DNA of 64,000 nt from Tropicibacter alexandrii (GTDB taxonomy: Bacteria > Pseudomonadota > Alphaproteobacteria > Rhodobacterales > Rhodobacteraceae). The position numbers were made by a program, and so were the translations under genes. The notes under the pieces are model-generated. The model made no database searches. It was given only the letters and a program-made list of their open reading frames with translations, and was not told where the DNA came from. Positions 1 through 9,513 of this stretch are shown piece by piece (position 1 is the first letter of the stretch; every line of letters starts with the position of its first letter). The DNA lies in assembly GCF_003667315.2 (NCBI RefSeq), contig NZ_RCTZ02000001.1, positions 124,001 to 188,000 of the forward strand, given 5' to 3'.

Positions 1-989
1 ACCCGTTCCAGCGCCCGATCTCCTATCTTCGGGTTTCCGTCACAGACCGCTGCGATTTCCGCTGCGTCTATTGCATGTCGGAAAACATGACCTTCCTGCC
101 AAAGAAGGAGCTGCTCACGCTGGAGGAGCTGGACCGCATGTGTTCCACCTTCGTCCGGCTGGGCGTGGAAAAGCTGCGCATCACCGGCGGCGAGCCCTTG
201 GTGCGGCGCGACATCATGACCTTCTTCCGGTCGATGACGCGGCATCTGGACAGCGGCGCGCTGAAGGAGCTGACGCTGACCACCAATGGGTCGCAGCTGG
301 CGCGGTTTGCCGACGATCTTTACGCGGCGGGTGTGCGCCGGGTGAACATCTCGCTCGACACGCTGAATGAGCAGAAATTCGCGGATGTGACCCGCTGGGG
401 CCGCCTGCCGCAGGTTCTCAAGGGCATCGATGCCGCGCAGAAGGCTGGTCTTCGGGTCAAGATCAATGCCGTGGCGCTCAAGGGGTTCAACGAGGACGAG
501 CTGATCTCGATGACCGAATGGGCGGCCGAGCGGGACATGGACCTGACCTGGATCGAGGTCATGCCCATGGGCGATATCGGCAACGAGGACCGGCTCGACC
601 AGTATTGGAAGCTGTCCGACCTGCGCGCGCAACTGGCGCAGACCTATACGCTGACCGACCTGCCCGAGCGCACAGGCGGCCCTGCGCGCTATGTCCGGCT
701 GGAAGAGACGGGGCAGAAGATCGGCTTCATCACGCCGCTCACGCATAACTTCTGCGAAAGCTGCAACCGCGTGCGCCTGACCTGTACGGGTGAGCTGTTC
801 ATGTGTCTGGGGCAAGAGGACAACGCCGACCTGCGCGCGGCCTTGCGCAATCATCCCGGCGACGATGCCCCGCTTGAGGATGCGATCCGCGCCGCGATCC
901 GGCTGAAGCCCAAGGGCCACGATTTCGACTATTCTCGCCAGACGGTGGACGGTCGTGTCTCGCGCCACATGAGCCACACGGGCGGGTAA
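1..989 (+). CDS. moaA: GTP 3',8-cyclase MoaA (5' end outside window)
   Basis: Radical-SAM enzyme that starts molybdenum cofactor synthesis by converting GTP to 3',8-cyclo-GTP in the cytoplasm. The frame is open from base 3, so the start lies upstream of the window. The visible N-terminal part carries the radical-SAM cysteines as CDFRCVYC (C-x3-C-x2-C), then TGGEPL. Near the C-terminus FCESCN followed by a third Cys about 14 residues later gives the second 4Fe-4S site. The protein ends in a GG pair, as MoaA proteins do. About 328 residues are visible, so only a few are missing. A palindrome cassette starts on its stop codon. Confidence 0.95.
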   Translation, partial: PFQRPISYLRVSVTDRCDFRCVYCMSENMTFLPKKELLTLEELDRMCSTFVRLGVEKLRITGGEPLVRRDIMTFFRSMTRHLDSGALKELTLTTNGSQLARFADDLYAAGVRRVNISLDTLNEQKFADVTRWGRLPQVLKGIDAAQKAGLRVKINAVALKGFNEDELISMTEWAAERDMDLTWIEVMPMGDIGNEDRLDQYWKLSDLRAQLAQTYTLTDLPERTGGPARYVRLEETGQKIGFITPLTHNFCESCNRVRLTCTGELFMCLGQEDNADLRAALRNHPGDDAPLEDAIRAAIRLKPKGHDFDYSRQTVDGRVSRHMSHTGG

Positions 990-1079
990 GCGCCTTCGAA
1001 GGCGCTTGGACCAAGCGTGTTGCAACACGCTTCCAACGCCATTCGAATGGCGTTGATCCAAGGCGCTTCGAAGCGCCTT
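988..1079. repeat. Palindrome cassette 1 (four tandem 20-bp palindromes)
   Basis: Four perfect 20-bp palindromes lie head to tail: AAGCGCCTTCGAAGGCGCTT (988-1007), AAGCGTGTTGCAACACGCTT (1013-1032), AACGCCATTCGAATGGCGTT (1035-1054) and AAGGCGCTTCGAAGCGCCTT (1060-1079). The spacers are GGACC, CC and GATCC. The cassette fills the space between the convergent moaA and anmK genes. Related cassettes occur at 8266-8358 and 28967-29059. The hairpins could stop transcription from both sides, but no long T run follows, so a repeat of the REP type fits better than a plain terminator. Confidence 0.9.
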
Positions 1080-1084
1080 GCTGC

Positions 1085-2182
1085 CTAGACCGGACGGCTG
1101 ATCCTCCCCCCGCCGATGGCCGCTGCCACACCGGTCGTGGTCTTGCAGGAGGTCGGCAAACCCCGCGCCACGCGCGCCGCGAGGAAGGCAAAGGCCTGCG
1201 CCTCCAGCATGTCGCCATCGAGACCCGCGGCCTCGACCGGCTCCACCGGGCAATCCAGACCCGCCGCCAGCATCTGCATCATCACCGGGTTGTGCCGTCC
1301 GCCCCCCGTCACCAGCAACCGCTCCGGCGGGGAGGGGCAATGCTCCATCCCCTGCATCACCGCCGCCGCCGCCATGCCCGTCATGGTCGCCGCCGCATCC
1401 GCGTCGGACAGTTCCCGCACCAGATCCAGCATCAGGGAAAAATCGTCCCGGTCCAGCGACTTGGGCGGGATCTTGCGGAAATAGCCTTCGTCCAGAAACA
1501 GCTCCAACGCGCCTTCCTCGACTCGGCCCTTGCGGGCCAGCGCGCCGTCGCGATCGCAGTCCAGCCCCAGCCGCTGCGCCACCAGATCGTTGATCGGTGC
1601 ATTGGCCGGCCCCGTGTCAAACGCCAAGAGCGCCCCCGGCGCCTCTGGCTTGGCGCTGCGCGGATCGACCCAAGTCAGGTTGCCCACACCGCCGAGGTTG
1701 AGAAAGGCCAAGGGCCGTTCCGCCCCGATCCACCGCGCACAGGCCCAGTGGTAGAAGGGCGCCAAGGGCGCCCCCTCGCCGCCCAGTTCCACATCCATCG
1801 ACCGGAAATCCCAGACCACCGGCAGCCCCAACGCCTCGGCGAGCGCATCGCCATCGCCCAATTGATGCGTGCCGCGCCCGCGCGGCTCATGCGCCAGCGT
1901 CTGACCGTGGAACCCCACCAACTCGGCCCGGTCGAAACCCGACAGCACCTCGATATGCGCCCGCTGGATCACCTCCAGCGCCTCGGCCACATCGTCCCCT
2001 TGCCAGCGCCCCAGCGCCGCGCGCAGCACCGCGCGCTCCTCCGGCGAATACGCCCGGTAGGCCGACGGCCCGAATTCCAGCACCTGAACCCCGTCCGTCA
2101 GCACCATCGCCGCGTCCACACCGTCCAGCGATGTGCCCGACATCGCGCCCAAAACCCAAATCGGCCCTGACACCTTGCCCAT
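1085..2182 (-). CDS. anmK: Anhydro-N-acetylmuramic acid kinase
   Basis: Cytoplasmic kinase of peptidoglycan recycling that hydrolyses and phosphorylates 1,6-anhydro-MurNAc to MurNAc-6-phosphate. The 365-residue protein has the family's nucleotide-binding start [14 protein letters not shown], a FDTGPAN motif and VTGGGRHNP near the C-terminus, and matches the usual length of about 370. The ATG at 2182 is chosen because the start [18 protein letters not shown] fits the family; a start at 2233 would add 17 unlikely residues and run into tyrS. It is divergent from tyrS, and a TATAA-like stretch (2213-2218) lies between the two starts. Confidence 0.93.
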   Translation of the reverse strand: MGKVSGPIWVLGAMSGTSLDGVDAAMVLTDGVQVLEFGPSAYRAYSPEERAVLRAALGRWQGDDVAEALEVIQRAHIEVLSGFDRAELVGFHGQTLAHEPRGRGTHQLGDGDALAEALGLPVVWDFRSMDVELGGEGAPLAPFYHWACARWIGAERPLAFLNLGGVGNLTWVDPRSAKPEAPGALLAFDTGPANAPINDLVAQRLGLDCDRDGALARKGRVEEGALELFLDEGYFRKIPPKSLDRDDFSLMLDLVRELSDADAAATMTGMAAAAVMQGMEHCPSPPERLLVTGGGRHNPVMMQMLAAGLDCPVEPVEAAGLDGDMLEAQAFAFLAARVARGLPTSCKTTTGVAAAIGGGRISRPV

Positions 2183-2231
2183 GCCGCCTGCCCCACTTAT
2201 AGCTTCGCGCGTTGTATAAATGAGGCGGACC

Positions 2232-3554
2232 ATGACCTACCATCCCAAATCGGACTTCATGCGTGTCATGATGGAGCGCGGCTTTCTCGCCGATTGCACC
2301 GATTATCAGGCGCTCGACGACGCGCTGAACAACGGCGTGGTTCCCGGCTATATCGGCTTCGACGCGACGGCCAAGTCGCTGCATGTGGGCTCCCTCATCC
2401 AGATCATGATGCTGCGCTGGCTGCAAAAGACCGGCCACAAACCGATCGTTCTTATGGGCGGCGGCACGACCAAGGTGGGCGATCCCAGCTTTCGCTCCGA
2501 CGAACGCCCGCTGCTGACGCCCGACCAGATCGATTCCAATATCGCGGGGATAAAACAAGTTTTTGCCAAATATCTGGATTTTGCTTCCTCCGAAGAAGAG
2601 CGGTTTTGGGCAGGTAGCGTAGCCGGCAATCCGAACTACAGAATCGATCCCCAAAAACTCAGTCCCGCCGCCCTGATGCTCAACAACGCCGAATGGCTCG
2701 ACGGGCTGAACTACCTCGAATTCCTGCGCGACATCGGGCGGCATTTCTCCGTCAACCGGATGCTTTCATTCGAATCCGTCAAGTCCCGGCTCGACCGGGA
2801 ACAGTCGCTCAGCTTCCTCGAATTCAACTACATGATCCTGCAAGCCTATGATTTCCTTGAGCTGAACCGCCGTTATGGCTGCCTCGTGCAGTTCGGCGGC
2901 AGCGACCAATGGGGCAATATCGTCAACGGCATCGACCTGACGCGCCGCGTGCTGGATCATGAGATCTTTGGCCTGACCTCGCCGCTGCTGACCACCTCGG
3001 ACGGCAAGAAGATGGGCAAGAGCCAAGGCGGCGCCATGTGGCTGAACGCCGACATGCTGTCACCTTACGAGTTCTGGCAGTTCTGGCGCAACACGACCGA
3101 CGCGGATGTGGGGCGCTTCCTCAAGCTCTATACCGAGCTGCCTTTGGAGGAATGCGAGCGTCTTGGCGCGCTGGAAGGGTCCGAGATCAATCAGGCCAAG
3201 ATCATCCTCGCCAACGAGGTCACGACGCTGTGCCACGGCGCCGAGGCGGCGGCGACGGCGGAACAGACCGCGCGCGAAGTGTTCGAAAAGGGCGGCGTGG
3301 GCGACGACCTGCCGACGCTGGAACTCACCCGCGCGGAACTGGGCGACGGGCTGTCCATCGTGCAGGCGCTGGTGCGCTCGGGTCTGGCGAAATCCGGCAA
3401 GGACGCGAAACGCCTGATCGCCGAGGATGGCGCACGTCTGGACGACGCGCCGCTGACCAATGCCGGGCTCGTGCTGGACGCCGATGCGCTGGCACAGCCG
3501 GTCAAGCTGTCGGCGGGCAAGAAGCGTCACGCGCTGGTCAAACTGGCCGACTAA
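2232..3554 (+). CDS. tyrS: Tyrosyl-tRNA synthetase
   Basis: Class I aminoacyl-tRNA synthetase that charges tRNA-Tyr. The 440-residue protein has the HIGH-type motif as HVGS (residues 51-54), the KMSKS-type loop as KKMGKS, and a C-terminal S4-like RNA-binding domain that includes [14 protein letters not shown]. The start [10 protein letters not shown] at 2232 is preceded by GAGGCGG at a good distance; the in-frame ATG at 2220 is the alternative. Its stop overlaps the end of a possible small gene on the other strand. Confidence 0.96.
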   Translation: MTYHPKSDFMRVMMERGFLADCTDYQALDDALNNGVVPGYIGFDATAKSLHVGSLIQIMMLRWLQKTGHKPIVLMGGGTTKVGDPSFRSDERPLLTPDQIDSNIAGIKQVFAKYLDFASSEEERFWAGSVAGNPNYRIDPQKLSPAALMLNNAEWLDGLNYLEFLRDIGRHFSVNRMLSFESVKSRLDREQSLSFLEFNYMILQAYDFLELNRRYGCLVQFGGSDQWGNIVNGIDLTRRVLDHEIFGLTSPLLTTSDGKKMGKSQGGAMWLNADMLSPYEFWQFWRNTTDADVGRFLKLYTELPLEECERLGALEGSEINQAKIILANEVTTLCHGAEAAATAEQTAREVFEKGGVGDDLPTLELTRAELGDGLSIVQALVRSGLAKSGKDAKRLIAEDGARLDDAPLTNAGLVLDADALAQPVKLSAGKKRHALVKLAD

Positions 3555-3700
3555 AGCGCCAGTTGCACCACCGCCAGCGCCAGAAATGGCAGCGACAGCA
3601 CGCTGGCCAGCAGCAAGGCCGCCGCTGCGGTCGGACGCGGCCGCGCGGCGGCAATCATTTTGGGGCGGGGCGCAGCACGGCGCAGGGAATCGTGTCTCAT
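3551..3700 (-). CDS. Possible 49-residue single-pass membrane protein
   Basis: A short open frame opposite and just after tyrS. It encodes a basic N-terminus ([18 protein letters not shown]) followed by one hydrophobic segment ([17 protein letters not shown]) that ends close to the stop. The stop codon overlaps that of tyrS. The region between tyrS and the next plus-strand gene has no other coding candidate. No clear Shine-Dalgarno sequence is seen before the ATG, but a 33-bp dyad lies 9 bases upstream. I do not recognise a family, so reality as a gene is moderate only. Confidence 0.4.
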   Translation of the reverse strand: MRHDSLRRAAPRPKMIAAARPRPTAAAALLLASVLSLPFLALAVVQLAL

Positions 3701-3708
3701 GCGGTCAA

Positions 3709-3741
3709 GTTAACCACATGGAAACTTTCCAGGTGGTTAAC
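3709..3741. promoter_or_regulatory. 33-bp near-perfect inverted repeat between divergent starts
   Basis: Arms GTTAACCAC and GTGGTTAAC enclose a second dyad, TGGAAA-CT-TTTCCA. Only one symmetric position pair in the whole 33 bp fails to match. It lies 9 bases before the possible small membrane gene and 7 bases before the GNAT gene, so it could be an operator serving both. TTAACC resembles half of a CtrA site (TTAACCAT), but the inverted layout is not the standard TTAA-N7-TTAA arrangement. Confidence 0.6.
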
Positions 3742-3748
3742 TCCGGCC

Positions 3749-4642
3749 ATGGATGAATCCCTGGTTCTGCCCCTGCCCCAATCGCCCGAATTCGCACGCA
3801 CCTGCGACCTGCTCGGGCTGCCGATCCGCCAGTGCAAACGCGAAAGCGGCGGGCAGGCGCATGTCTGGTGGCAGGTGCAGTCGCGCAGGCTGCCGCTCCT
3901 TGGCCGTGTCGACCTGATCTCGCGCGGGCCGGTGGCGCGCAGCCCTGCCGATCTCGACGACTGGCTGTCGGGCTGGCTGCGCTGGCATGACAACCGCCCG
4001 CTGCTGCTGAATGCCGACGGCATCGCCACCGAAGCCCTGCGCGATGCCGGGTTCTGGCCGCTCATCACGCCCGCCACGCTGGCCCTGCTGCCGCTGGCGG
4101 ATCGCGCGACCCTGCGCGCGGCGCTGCAGCCGAAATGGCGCAACCGTCTGGTCCGCGCGGAAAATGCCGGGCTGCGGGTCACGCGCCACGGCGTGACCTC
4201 CAACCACTGGCTGTTCGAGGCCGAGAAGACCCAGATGCGCACCCGGCGCTATCGCGGTCTGCCCCCGGCGGTCTGCCTCGCCTTCGCCAGCGCCAACCCC
4301 GGTCAGGCCGTCCTGTTCGAGGCCCGCAACAAGGGCCGCCCAGTGGCCGCCGCATTGATGCTGCGCCACGGCCCGATGGCCACGTGGCAGATCGGTCATT
4401 CGAACGAGGAAGGCCGCCGTTTGAACGCCATGAACCGGCTGTTGTGGGAGGCGATGGGTTGGCTCGCCGATCAAGGCCACACGGTGCTCGACCTCGGCAC
4501 GATCAACCAGCAGGACGCGCCGGGCCTTGCGCATTTCAAGCTGGGCACCGGCGCGGTTGCGCATCGGCTGGGCGGCACATGGCTGCATCAAGGGGCGCTG
4601 GCGCCCTTCGCCCGCCGCCTGCCACGGGCGCTTGCGGCCTAG
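3749..4642 (+). CDS. GNAT/FemAB-like acyltransferase
   Basis: A 297-residue protein with the look of the GNAT fold used by FemAB-like acyltransferases: the stretch MRTRRYRGLPP, a strand-rich core RPVAAALMLRHGPMATWQIGHSNEEGRRLNAMNRLLWEAM, and the end motif LDLGTINQQDAPGLAHFK. This last part resembles the acceptor/CoA region where such enzymes place the aligned substrate. Substrate is unknown. The ATG at 3749 lies just after a 33-bp dyad; longer in-frame starts would read back through tyrS and are rejected. No operon partner. Confidence 0.7.
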   Translation: MDESLVLPLPQSPEFARTCDLLGLPIRQCKRESGGQAHVWWQVQSRRLPLLGRVDLISRGPVARSPADLDDWLSGWLRWHDNRPLLLNADGIATEALRDAGFWPLITPATLALLPLADRATLRAALQPKWRNRLVRAENAGLRVTRHGVTSNHWLFEAEKTQMRTRRYRGLPPAVCLAFASANPGQAVLFEARNKGRPVAAALMLRHGPMATWQIGHSNEEGRRLNAMNRLLWEAMGWLADQGHTVLDLGTINQQDAPGLAHFKLGTGAVAHRLGGTWLHQGALAPFARRLPRALAA

Positions 4643-4751
4643 ACCCCGACCGGATCGGCCCAAATCCCCCTTTCTTTGGGCCCCAAATATCCCGGAGAGC
4701 GCGAGAGGCAGCGCCTCTCGCACCTTCGCCCAAAGGCGAAGGTCCAAAGCC
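4643..4751. repeat. Two hairpin-forming inverted repeats between convergent genes
   Basis: Arms GCGAGAGGC/GCCTCTCGC (4701-4721) and ACCTTCGCC/GGCGAAGGT (4722-4743) follow each other directly between the GNAT gene and the convergent DUF3179 gene. They can act as a two-way stop for transcription, or be a dispersed repeat. No T run follows. Confidence 0.6.
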
Positions 4752-5705
4752 TCACTCCAGCATCCAAGCCCCGTCGGGCCAGAACGCGTGAAAGGCAAAG
4801 GCGAACATCAGGTCATGCGCCACGGGCTCCCCCTGCGCATAGACCCGCACATTGCCCACATCGCGCCCGTCAGCAATCACCGCCGCATCCAGCGCCGAGG
4901 CCTGCCCCGCACTCCAATCCAGCACCACGCCCGCCTCCGCGATCCGGCCCGCCTTGCGCAGCCGCTCCAAGGGCCACGCCCGGTCGCCCACCCGCACCAC
5001 CCGCGCCAAAGGCGCGATCCCGTGCGGCGGCATCTCGCCGCTATACAGGAAGGGCCGATGCGACGAGTCATACTGACGATACGGGTTCTGCCCATACGGC
5101 CGGTTCCACGATGGTTCCGCCATGACCAGCCCATCTGGGTTGCGGGCACGGAACACATCGAACCCCTCCATCCAACTCGGGACCTGCGCCAACTCGACCC
5201 CGGTCATCTCGCCGACGATCCCCTCGCCGATGGCCTGCTGCCACCAGCTTTGCGTCTCGCGGTCATACATGATCATGTCGGAATGGCGCAGCTTGCCCGA
5301 CACGCCAAAACTCAGCACCTGCCCGTCCACCCGCCGGTCAAAGGTCAGCGCCGAATTGCACAGTGGGCAGAACGTCACCGCCACCGGCACACCGCCCACC
5401 ACATCGTTCACGATTTCATGCCATGTCAGGTAGCGGATCGGATAGGCGCGCGGCACCTCTCCGTCGATCTCGACGGCAATCACCGGCTCATTGCCCGCGA
5501 TCCCGGTCACCGCATCCACCGCAACAAAAGACGGATCGCTCAGCGCCGGAATGCCATCCTTCGGCGGCCCGCCAGAAATGATCTCGACCCAGTTGTCCAC
5601 CGAAGTCGTCTCGAAATCGGTCTCCGGCCATTCGTGCTTCCAGAACGCCGGGTCTGCCGCCGCCGCGGAGGCCCAGACCATAAGACAGACAAAGAAAAAG
5701 CGCAT
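4752..5705 (-). CDS. DUF3179 domain-containing secreted protein
   Basis: A 317-residue protein with a signal peptide (MRFFFVCLMVWASAAAADP) and the DUF3179 hallmarks: a DAVTGIAGNEPVIAVEIDGEVPRAYPIRYLTWHEIVND stretch, VTFCPLCNSALTFDR with its Cys pair, and WWQQAIGEGIVG. The family has no established function. The two cysteines in CPLC may bind a metal or form a disulfide outside the cytoplasm. It stands alone between two hairpin-rich spacers. Confidence 0.88.
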   Translation of the reverse strand: MRFFFVCLMVWASAAAADPAFWKHEWPETDFETTSVDNWVEIISGGPPKDGIPALSDPSFVAVDAVTGIAGNEPVIAVEIDGEVPRAYPIRYLTWHEIVNDVVGGVPVAVTFCPLCNSALTFDRRVDGQVLSFGVSGKLRHSDMIMYDRETQSWWQQAIGEGIVGEMTGVELAQVPSWMEGFDVFRARNPDGLVMAEPSWNRPYGQNPYRQYDSSHRPFLYSGEMPPHGIAPLARVVRVGDRAWPLERLRKAGRIAEAGVVLDWSAGQASALDAAVIADGRDVGNVRVYAQGEPVAHDLMFAFAFHAFWPDGAWMLE

Positions 5706-5791
5706 GACACATCCTCCCCGGATGCATTCTGCGCCAAACGCCGCTCTCGAACCAGCGACAAATCCGTTATTCTGGGTCGGCCCGCCACGCG

Positions 5792-5822
5792 GTCCCCTCC
5801 CCCGGTGAAACGGGGGAGGGAC
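5792..5822. repeat. GC-rich inverted repeat
   Basis: Arms GTCCCCTCCCCCG and CGGGGGAGGGAC around a GTGAAA loop, with one unpaired base. It lies in the 178-bp gap between the start of the DUF3179 gene and the end of the periplasmic cyclophilin gene. It is likely the transcription stop of the cyclophilin pair or a dispersed repeat. Nothing else is seen in this gap. Confidence 0.55.
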
Positions 5823-5883
5823 AGGGAGGGGGCCGAAGCAGCCTGCGACGCGAAAGCGTCACCGCTGGATCACCCCACCCCGA

Positions 5884-6444
5884 TCACTCGGTCACGGTGA
5901 CCGTCTCCATCCGATCCGGTTCGCCCAGAACCGCGCCGTTGCGGCCCTCGCCGCGCTTGATCGCGTCGACCACATCCATGCCTTCGGTCACGCGGCCCAC
6001 GACCGTGTATTGCCCGTTCAGGAAATGGCCTTCGGCAAACATGATGAAGAATTGCGAATTGCCCGAATCCGGGTCCTGCGACCGCGCCATGCCCACGACC
6101 CCCCGGTCAAAGGGCACATCCGAGAATTCCGCCTTCAGGTCGGGCCGCTCCGAGCCACCCATCCCCGCCATCTGCATCGAGAAACCGTCGCCGCCCATCT
6201 GGCCGAACTGCACATCGCCGGTCTGCGCCATGAACCCGTCGATCACCCGGTGAAAGACGACGCCATCATAGGCACCGCTTTCCGCCAGCGCGGTGATCTG
6301 CGCGACATGGCCGGGGGCCACGTCTTCGAGCAGGTCGATCTTCACCACGCCCTTCTCGCCGTCAGGGCCCGCCACGGTGATGTCGATCCCCGTGGCAAAG
6401 GCCGGCGCGGCCAGAAGCGTGAACGCCACTGCCAGCTTATGCAT
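5884..6444 (-). CDS. Periplasmic peptidyl-prolyl cis-trans isomerase (cyclophilin)
   Basis: A 186-residue cyclophilin that speeds proline isomerisation during folding. The first 18 residues (MHKLAVAFTLLAAPAFAT) form a signal peptide, so it acts in the periplasm. Cyclophilin motifs are FHRVIDGFMAQTGD, ARSQDPDSGNSQFFI and LNGQYTVVGRV. The start overlaps the stop of the cytoplasmic paralogue by 8 bases, so the two are co-translated. The pair probably arose by duplication, as both share the same core motifs. Confidence 0.92.
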   Translation of the reverse strand: MHKLAVAFTLLAAPAFATGIDITVAGPDGEKGVVKIDLLEDVAPGHVAQITALAESGAYDGVVFHRVIDGFMAQTGDVQFGQMGGDGFSMQMAGMGGSERPDLKAEFSDVPFDRGVVGMARSQDPDSGNSQFFIMFAEGHFLNGQYTVVGRVTEGMDVVDAIKRGEGRNGAVLGEPDRMETVTVTE

Positions 6445-6946
6445 CGGCGGCCACCTTGACCGAGATCATCTTGTCCGGGTTCGGCGCAGGCTCGCCCCGG
6501 GTGATGGCATCCACGTGCTCCATGCCGGAAATCACCCGGCCATAGACCGTGTATTGCCCGTTCAGGAAATGGTTGTCCTTGAAATTGATGAAGAACTGCG
6601 AATTCGCCGAATTCGGGTTCTGCGAGCGCGCCGCGCCCAGCGTGCCCCGGTCATGCGGCAGCTTGGAGAACTCCGCCGGCAGATCCGGCAGGTCCGAGCC
6701 GCCCGTGCCCGCGCGACGGATGTTGAAGCTGTCGCTGTCCGCGTTGCCATGCTCGACATCGCCCGACTGCGCCATGAACCCGTCGATCACGCGGTGAAAC
6801 ACCACGCCGTCATACTTGCCCGCGCGCGCCAGCTCCTTCATGCGTTCCGCATGTTTGGGCGCCACATCGGGCAAAAGCTCGATGATGACGGTGCCGTCCT
6901 TGAGTTCCATCAGGATGGTGTTTTCCGGATCCTTGATCTCGGCCAT
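6437..6946 (-). CDS. ppiB: Cytoplasmic peptidyl-prolyl cis-trans isomerase (cyclophilin)
   Basis: A 169-residue cyclophilin without signal peptide, so cytoplasmic. Motifs FHRVIDGFMAQSGD, ARSQNPNSANSQFFI and FLNGQYTVYGRV are the cyclophilin active-site region. The ATG at 6946 is chosen for its GGAGAG Shine-Dalgarno sequence; the start at 6964 would place extra residues before MAEIKDPENT. It is first in a two-gene operon with the secreted paralogue and is divergent from pgk. Confidence 0.93.
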   Translation of the reverse strand: MAEIKDPENTILMELKDGTVIIELLPDVAPKHAERMKELARAGKYDGVVFHRVIDGFMAQSGDVEHGNADSDSFNIRRAGTGGSDLPDLPAEFSKLPHDRGTLGAARSQNPNSANSQFFINFKDNHFLNGQYTVYGRVISGMEHVDAITRGEPAPNPDKMISVKVAADA

Positions 6947-7067
6947 GGGTCTCTCCACTGTCAAAACATTGTTGCCGATGTAGCCTGCCGCGCGCGCGAT
7001 GCCAAGTCAGCGTTGACCTCTGCCGCCGGACAAGGCAGTGAAAGGCAAATTGGATCGGAGTGAGACC

Positions 7068-8255
7068 ATGGCCTGGAAAACCCTCGACGAGATGGATCTT
7101 GACGGCAAGCGCGTGCTGACGCGCGTCGACATCAACGTGCCGGTCAAGGACGGCGAGGTGACCGACACCACCCGCATCGAACGCATCGCTGCCACCGTGC
7201 AGGACATCCTCGATCGCGGCGGCAAGCCGGTGCTGCTGGCGCATTTCGGCCGCCCCAAGGGCGAACGCCGCGACGACATGAGCCTGCAGGTGCTGATCCC
7301 GGCGCTGGAATCTGTGCTGGGCGTGCAGGTGATCTTTGCCGCCGATTGCGTGGGCCCGGCGGCGGCGGCTGTCGTCGACAGCCTTCAGGACGGTCAGGTG
7401 GCGCTGCTGGAAAACACCCGCTTTCATCCGGGCGAGGAAAAGAACGCCCCCGAACTGGCGCAGGCCATGGCCGCGCTTGGCGATGTCTATTGCAACGACG
7501 CGTTTTCCGCCGCCCACCGGGCGCATGCCTCGACCGAAGGTCTGGCGCATCTGCTGCCCGCCTGCGCGGGCCGTCTGATGCAGGCGGAGCTTTCGGCGCT
7601 GGAAGGCGCGCTTGGCTCGCCCGACCGGCCCGTGCTGGCGGTGGTCGGCGGGGCCAAGGTCTCGACCAAGCTCGACCTGCTGGGCAACCTCGTGGAAAAG
7701 GTCGACATGCTGGTGATTGGCGGCGGCATGGCCAACACCTTCCTCGCCGCGCAAGGCCACGCTGTTGGTGCGTCGCTCTGCGAGCACGAAATGGCGCAGA
7801 CCGCGCGCGAGATCCTGTCCAAGGCCGAAGCGGCAGGATGCAAGATCCTGCTGCCCGAGGACGTCGTCGTCGCCCGCGAATTCAAGGAAGGTGCCGCGCA
7901 TGAAACCGTCGCCGCCCATGCCTGCCCCGAGGATGCGATGATCCTCGATGCGGGTCCCGAGGCGGTCGAGGCGGTCAAGGCGGCGATTGCCGAGGCGAAG
8001 ACACTGATCTGGAACGGCCCCTTGGGCGCGTTCGAGATCGCGCCCTTCGACACGGCGACGAACGCGGCGGCGCTGTTTGCTGCCGAACAGAGCGAGGCGG
8101 GCAAGCTGGTCTCGGTCGCCGGGGGCGGCGACACGGTGGCGGCGCTGAACAAGTCCGGCGCGGCCACCGATTTCACCTATATCTCCACCGCCGGGGGGGC
8201 CTTCCTCGAATGGATGGAGGGCAAGACCCTGCCCGGCGTCGCAGCCCTCGGGTAA
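7068..8255 (+). CDS. pgk: Phosphoglycerate kinase
   Basis: Glycolytic enzyme that moves phosphate between 1,3-bisphosphoglycerate and ADP. The 395-residue protein has [48 protein letters not shown] and the C-terminal [10 protein letters not shown] nucleotide loop, all standard for the family. The ATG at 7068 has CGGAG upstream; the in-frame start at 7038 is less likely. A palindrome cassette follows directly after the stop. Confidence 0.96.
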   Translation: MAWKTLDEMDLDGKRVLTRVDINVPVKDGEVTDTTRIERIAATVQDILDRGGKPVLLAHFGRPKGERRDDMSLQVLIPALESVLGVQVIFAADCVGPAAAAVVDSLQDGQVALLENTRFHPGEEKNAPELAQAMAALGDVYCNDAFSAAHRAHASTEGLAHLLPACAGRLMQAELSALEGALGSPDRPVLAVVGGAKVSTKLDLLGNLVEKVDMLVIGGGMANTFLAAQGHAVGASLCEHEMAQTAREILSKAEAAGCKILLPEDVVVAREFKEGAAHETVAAHACPEDAMILDAGPEAVEAVKAAIAEAKTLIWNGPLGAFEIAPFDTATNAAALFAAEQSEAGKLVSVAGGGDTVAALNKSGAATDFTYISTAGGAFLEWMEGKTLPGVAALG

Positions 8256-8265
8256 ACGCGCGTGC

Positions 8266-8358
8266 AAGGCGCTTCGAAGCGCCTTGGATCAAGCGCCTTC
8301 GAAGGCGCTTCATACGCAAATTCGAATTTGCGTGGTCCAAGGCTGTTCGAACAGCCTT
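8266..8358. repeat. Palindrome cassette 2 (four tandem 20-bp palindromes)
   Basis: Four perfect 20-bp palindromes, all with a TTCGAA core: AAGGCGCTTCGAAGCGCCTT (8266-8285), AAGCGCCTTCGAAGGCGCTT (8291-8310), ACGCAAATTCGAATTTGCGT (8314-8333) and AAGGCTGTTCGAACAGCCTT (8339-8358). Spacers are GGATC, CAT and GGTCC. It sits tail-to-tail between pgk and the convergent hydrolase gene. The first three units recur in the same order in the cassette inside the GTA operon. Confidence 0.9.
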
Positions 8359-8366
8359 GCCACCGC

Positions 8367-9332
8367 TCAGCCTCCAAGCCCCTGCAACAACCGGATCGCG
8401 GCGGGCGCGGTGAAGGCGGTGCTGTGGCCACCGGCATCGCCCCCCTCGATCTCGGACAGGTCGACGATCGACACGGGCAGCCCGCCCAGCCCTTCCGTGT
8501 CACGGATTGCCCCAAGACGTACCGGCGAAACCGACAGCCACGCCGACAGGCCCAGAATCCGGTCCCGCGCCGAGGTCACCAGCATGAACGGCTCGGGGAA
8601 GGGGCGGATTCGCCGCGCCTGCTGAACGAACACCTCGTTGTCGATATCCGGGCTGATCAGCGCCACGCCCGACAAGCCGTCCAGCACCGCGCCCCGGCCG
8701 GAAATCGACAGCTGCCGCAGCACCTCCATCACCAGCTGGCTGCCCATGGAATGCCCCACCAGCAGCACCCGCCGCCCGTCCCCGGTCAGCGCCTCCAGCA
8801 GCCGCTCCAGCCCGTCGCGTGAGAAGATCACGCTGTCGCGGTCATGCACATAACCGCGCGGATTCCCCGCCGAGGGCCAGCTATAGGCGATCACCGGCAG
8901 GTCCGCGTCGAAGTCATGCGCGATCTGCGCCAGCCGGTAGACCGCCTCGGCATGGTTGACGTTGTAGCCATGCACGAACAGCACCACCTCTGGCGCCGGG
9001 CCGAACGCCTCCAGCAGCGCCACCTCGGAGCCATACTCCGCCTCGCCCACCGCCACGAAATGCCGCGCGGGGTCCGGCGCGCCCTGCCCCGGCCATTCGA
9101 TCCGGCCCATCTTGTGCCCCGGCGGGATCGAGATATCGACCCGCCCGAAGCGCAGCCGCGCATCGCGCGTCACCCCCAGCCCGGCCTGTCCCGCGCCGTC
9201 CGGCGCATAACGGTTCGTCGCGACGAACACGGCCTGCACCGTGCCCGCATCCCCCGAGGCCATGACAAACGCCCCGCGCGGGGCGCAGGAGGCAACGAAA
9301 CACAGGCAGATCAGGACCAGATAGCGCATCAT
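8367..9332 (-). CDS. Alpha/beta-hydrolase lipoprotein (DUF900 type)
   Basis: A 321-residue protein with a lipoprotein signal (LICLCFVASCAP, Cys in a VASC lipobox), so probably anchored to a membrane. The hydrolase part shows VLFVHGYNVNHAEAV (oxyanion region), YSWPSAGNPRGYVHDRDS and the nucleophile elbow GHSMGS, the pattern of DUF900 serine hydrolases; the late His is likely GGHSTAF. Substrate unknown. Two adjacent ATGs (9332, 9329) are equally possible. It is monocistronic. Confidence 0.82.
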   Translation of the reverse strand: MMRYLVLICLCFVASCAPRGAFVMASGDAGTVQAVFVATNRYAPDGAGQAGLGVTRDARLRFGRVDISIPPGHKMGRIEWPGQGAPDPARHFVAVGEAEYGSEVALLEAFGPAPEVVLFVHGYNVNHAEAVYRLAQIAHDFDADLPVIAYSWPSAGNPRGYVHDRDSVIFSRDGLERLLEALTGDGRRVLLVGHSMGSQLVMEVLRQLSISGRGAVLDGLSGVALISPDIDNEVFVQQARRIRPFPEPFMLVTSARDRILGLSAWLSVSPVRLGAIRDTEGLGGLPVSIVDLSEIEGGDAGGHSTAFTAPAAIRLLQGLGG

Positions 9333-9513
9333 GCGCGCAACCTAAGCGCGGATTCGTTAAAGCACCAGAAGCATCACGCGCGCCCCGCGCGGCAGGAATG
9401 CAACGCTTGGCCCCGCAACCGCCGCGTTAACCAAAGCCCCCCTTTTCCGGGCCGGGCCGGTCGGGCACACTCTCCCAACGCATCCACCCAAGAGATGCAT
9501 GAGGCATATCGGC

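Noticed and set aside
988-1079. CRISPR-like array at the palindrome cassettes
   Set aside because: Units are palindromes of 20 bp with 2-5-base spacers, not direct repeats with 30-base unique spacers, and no cas genes are present.
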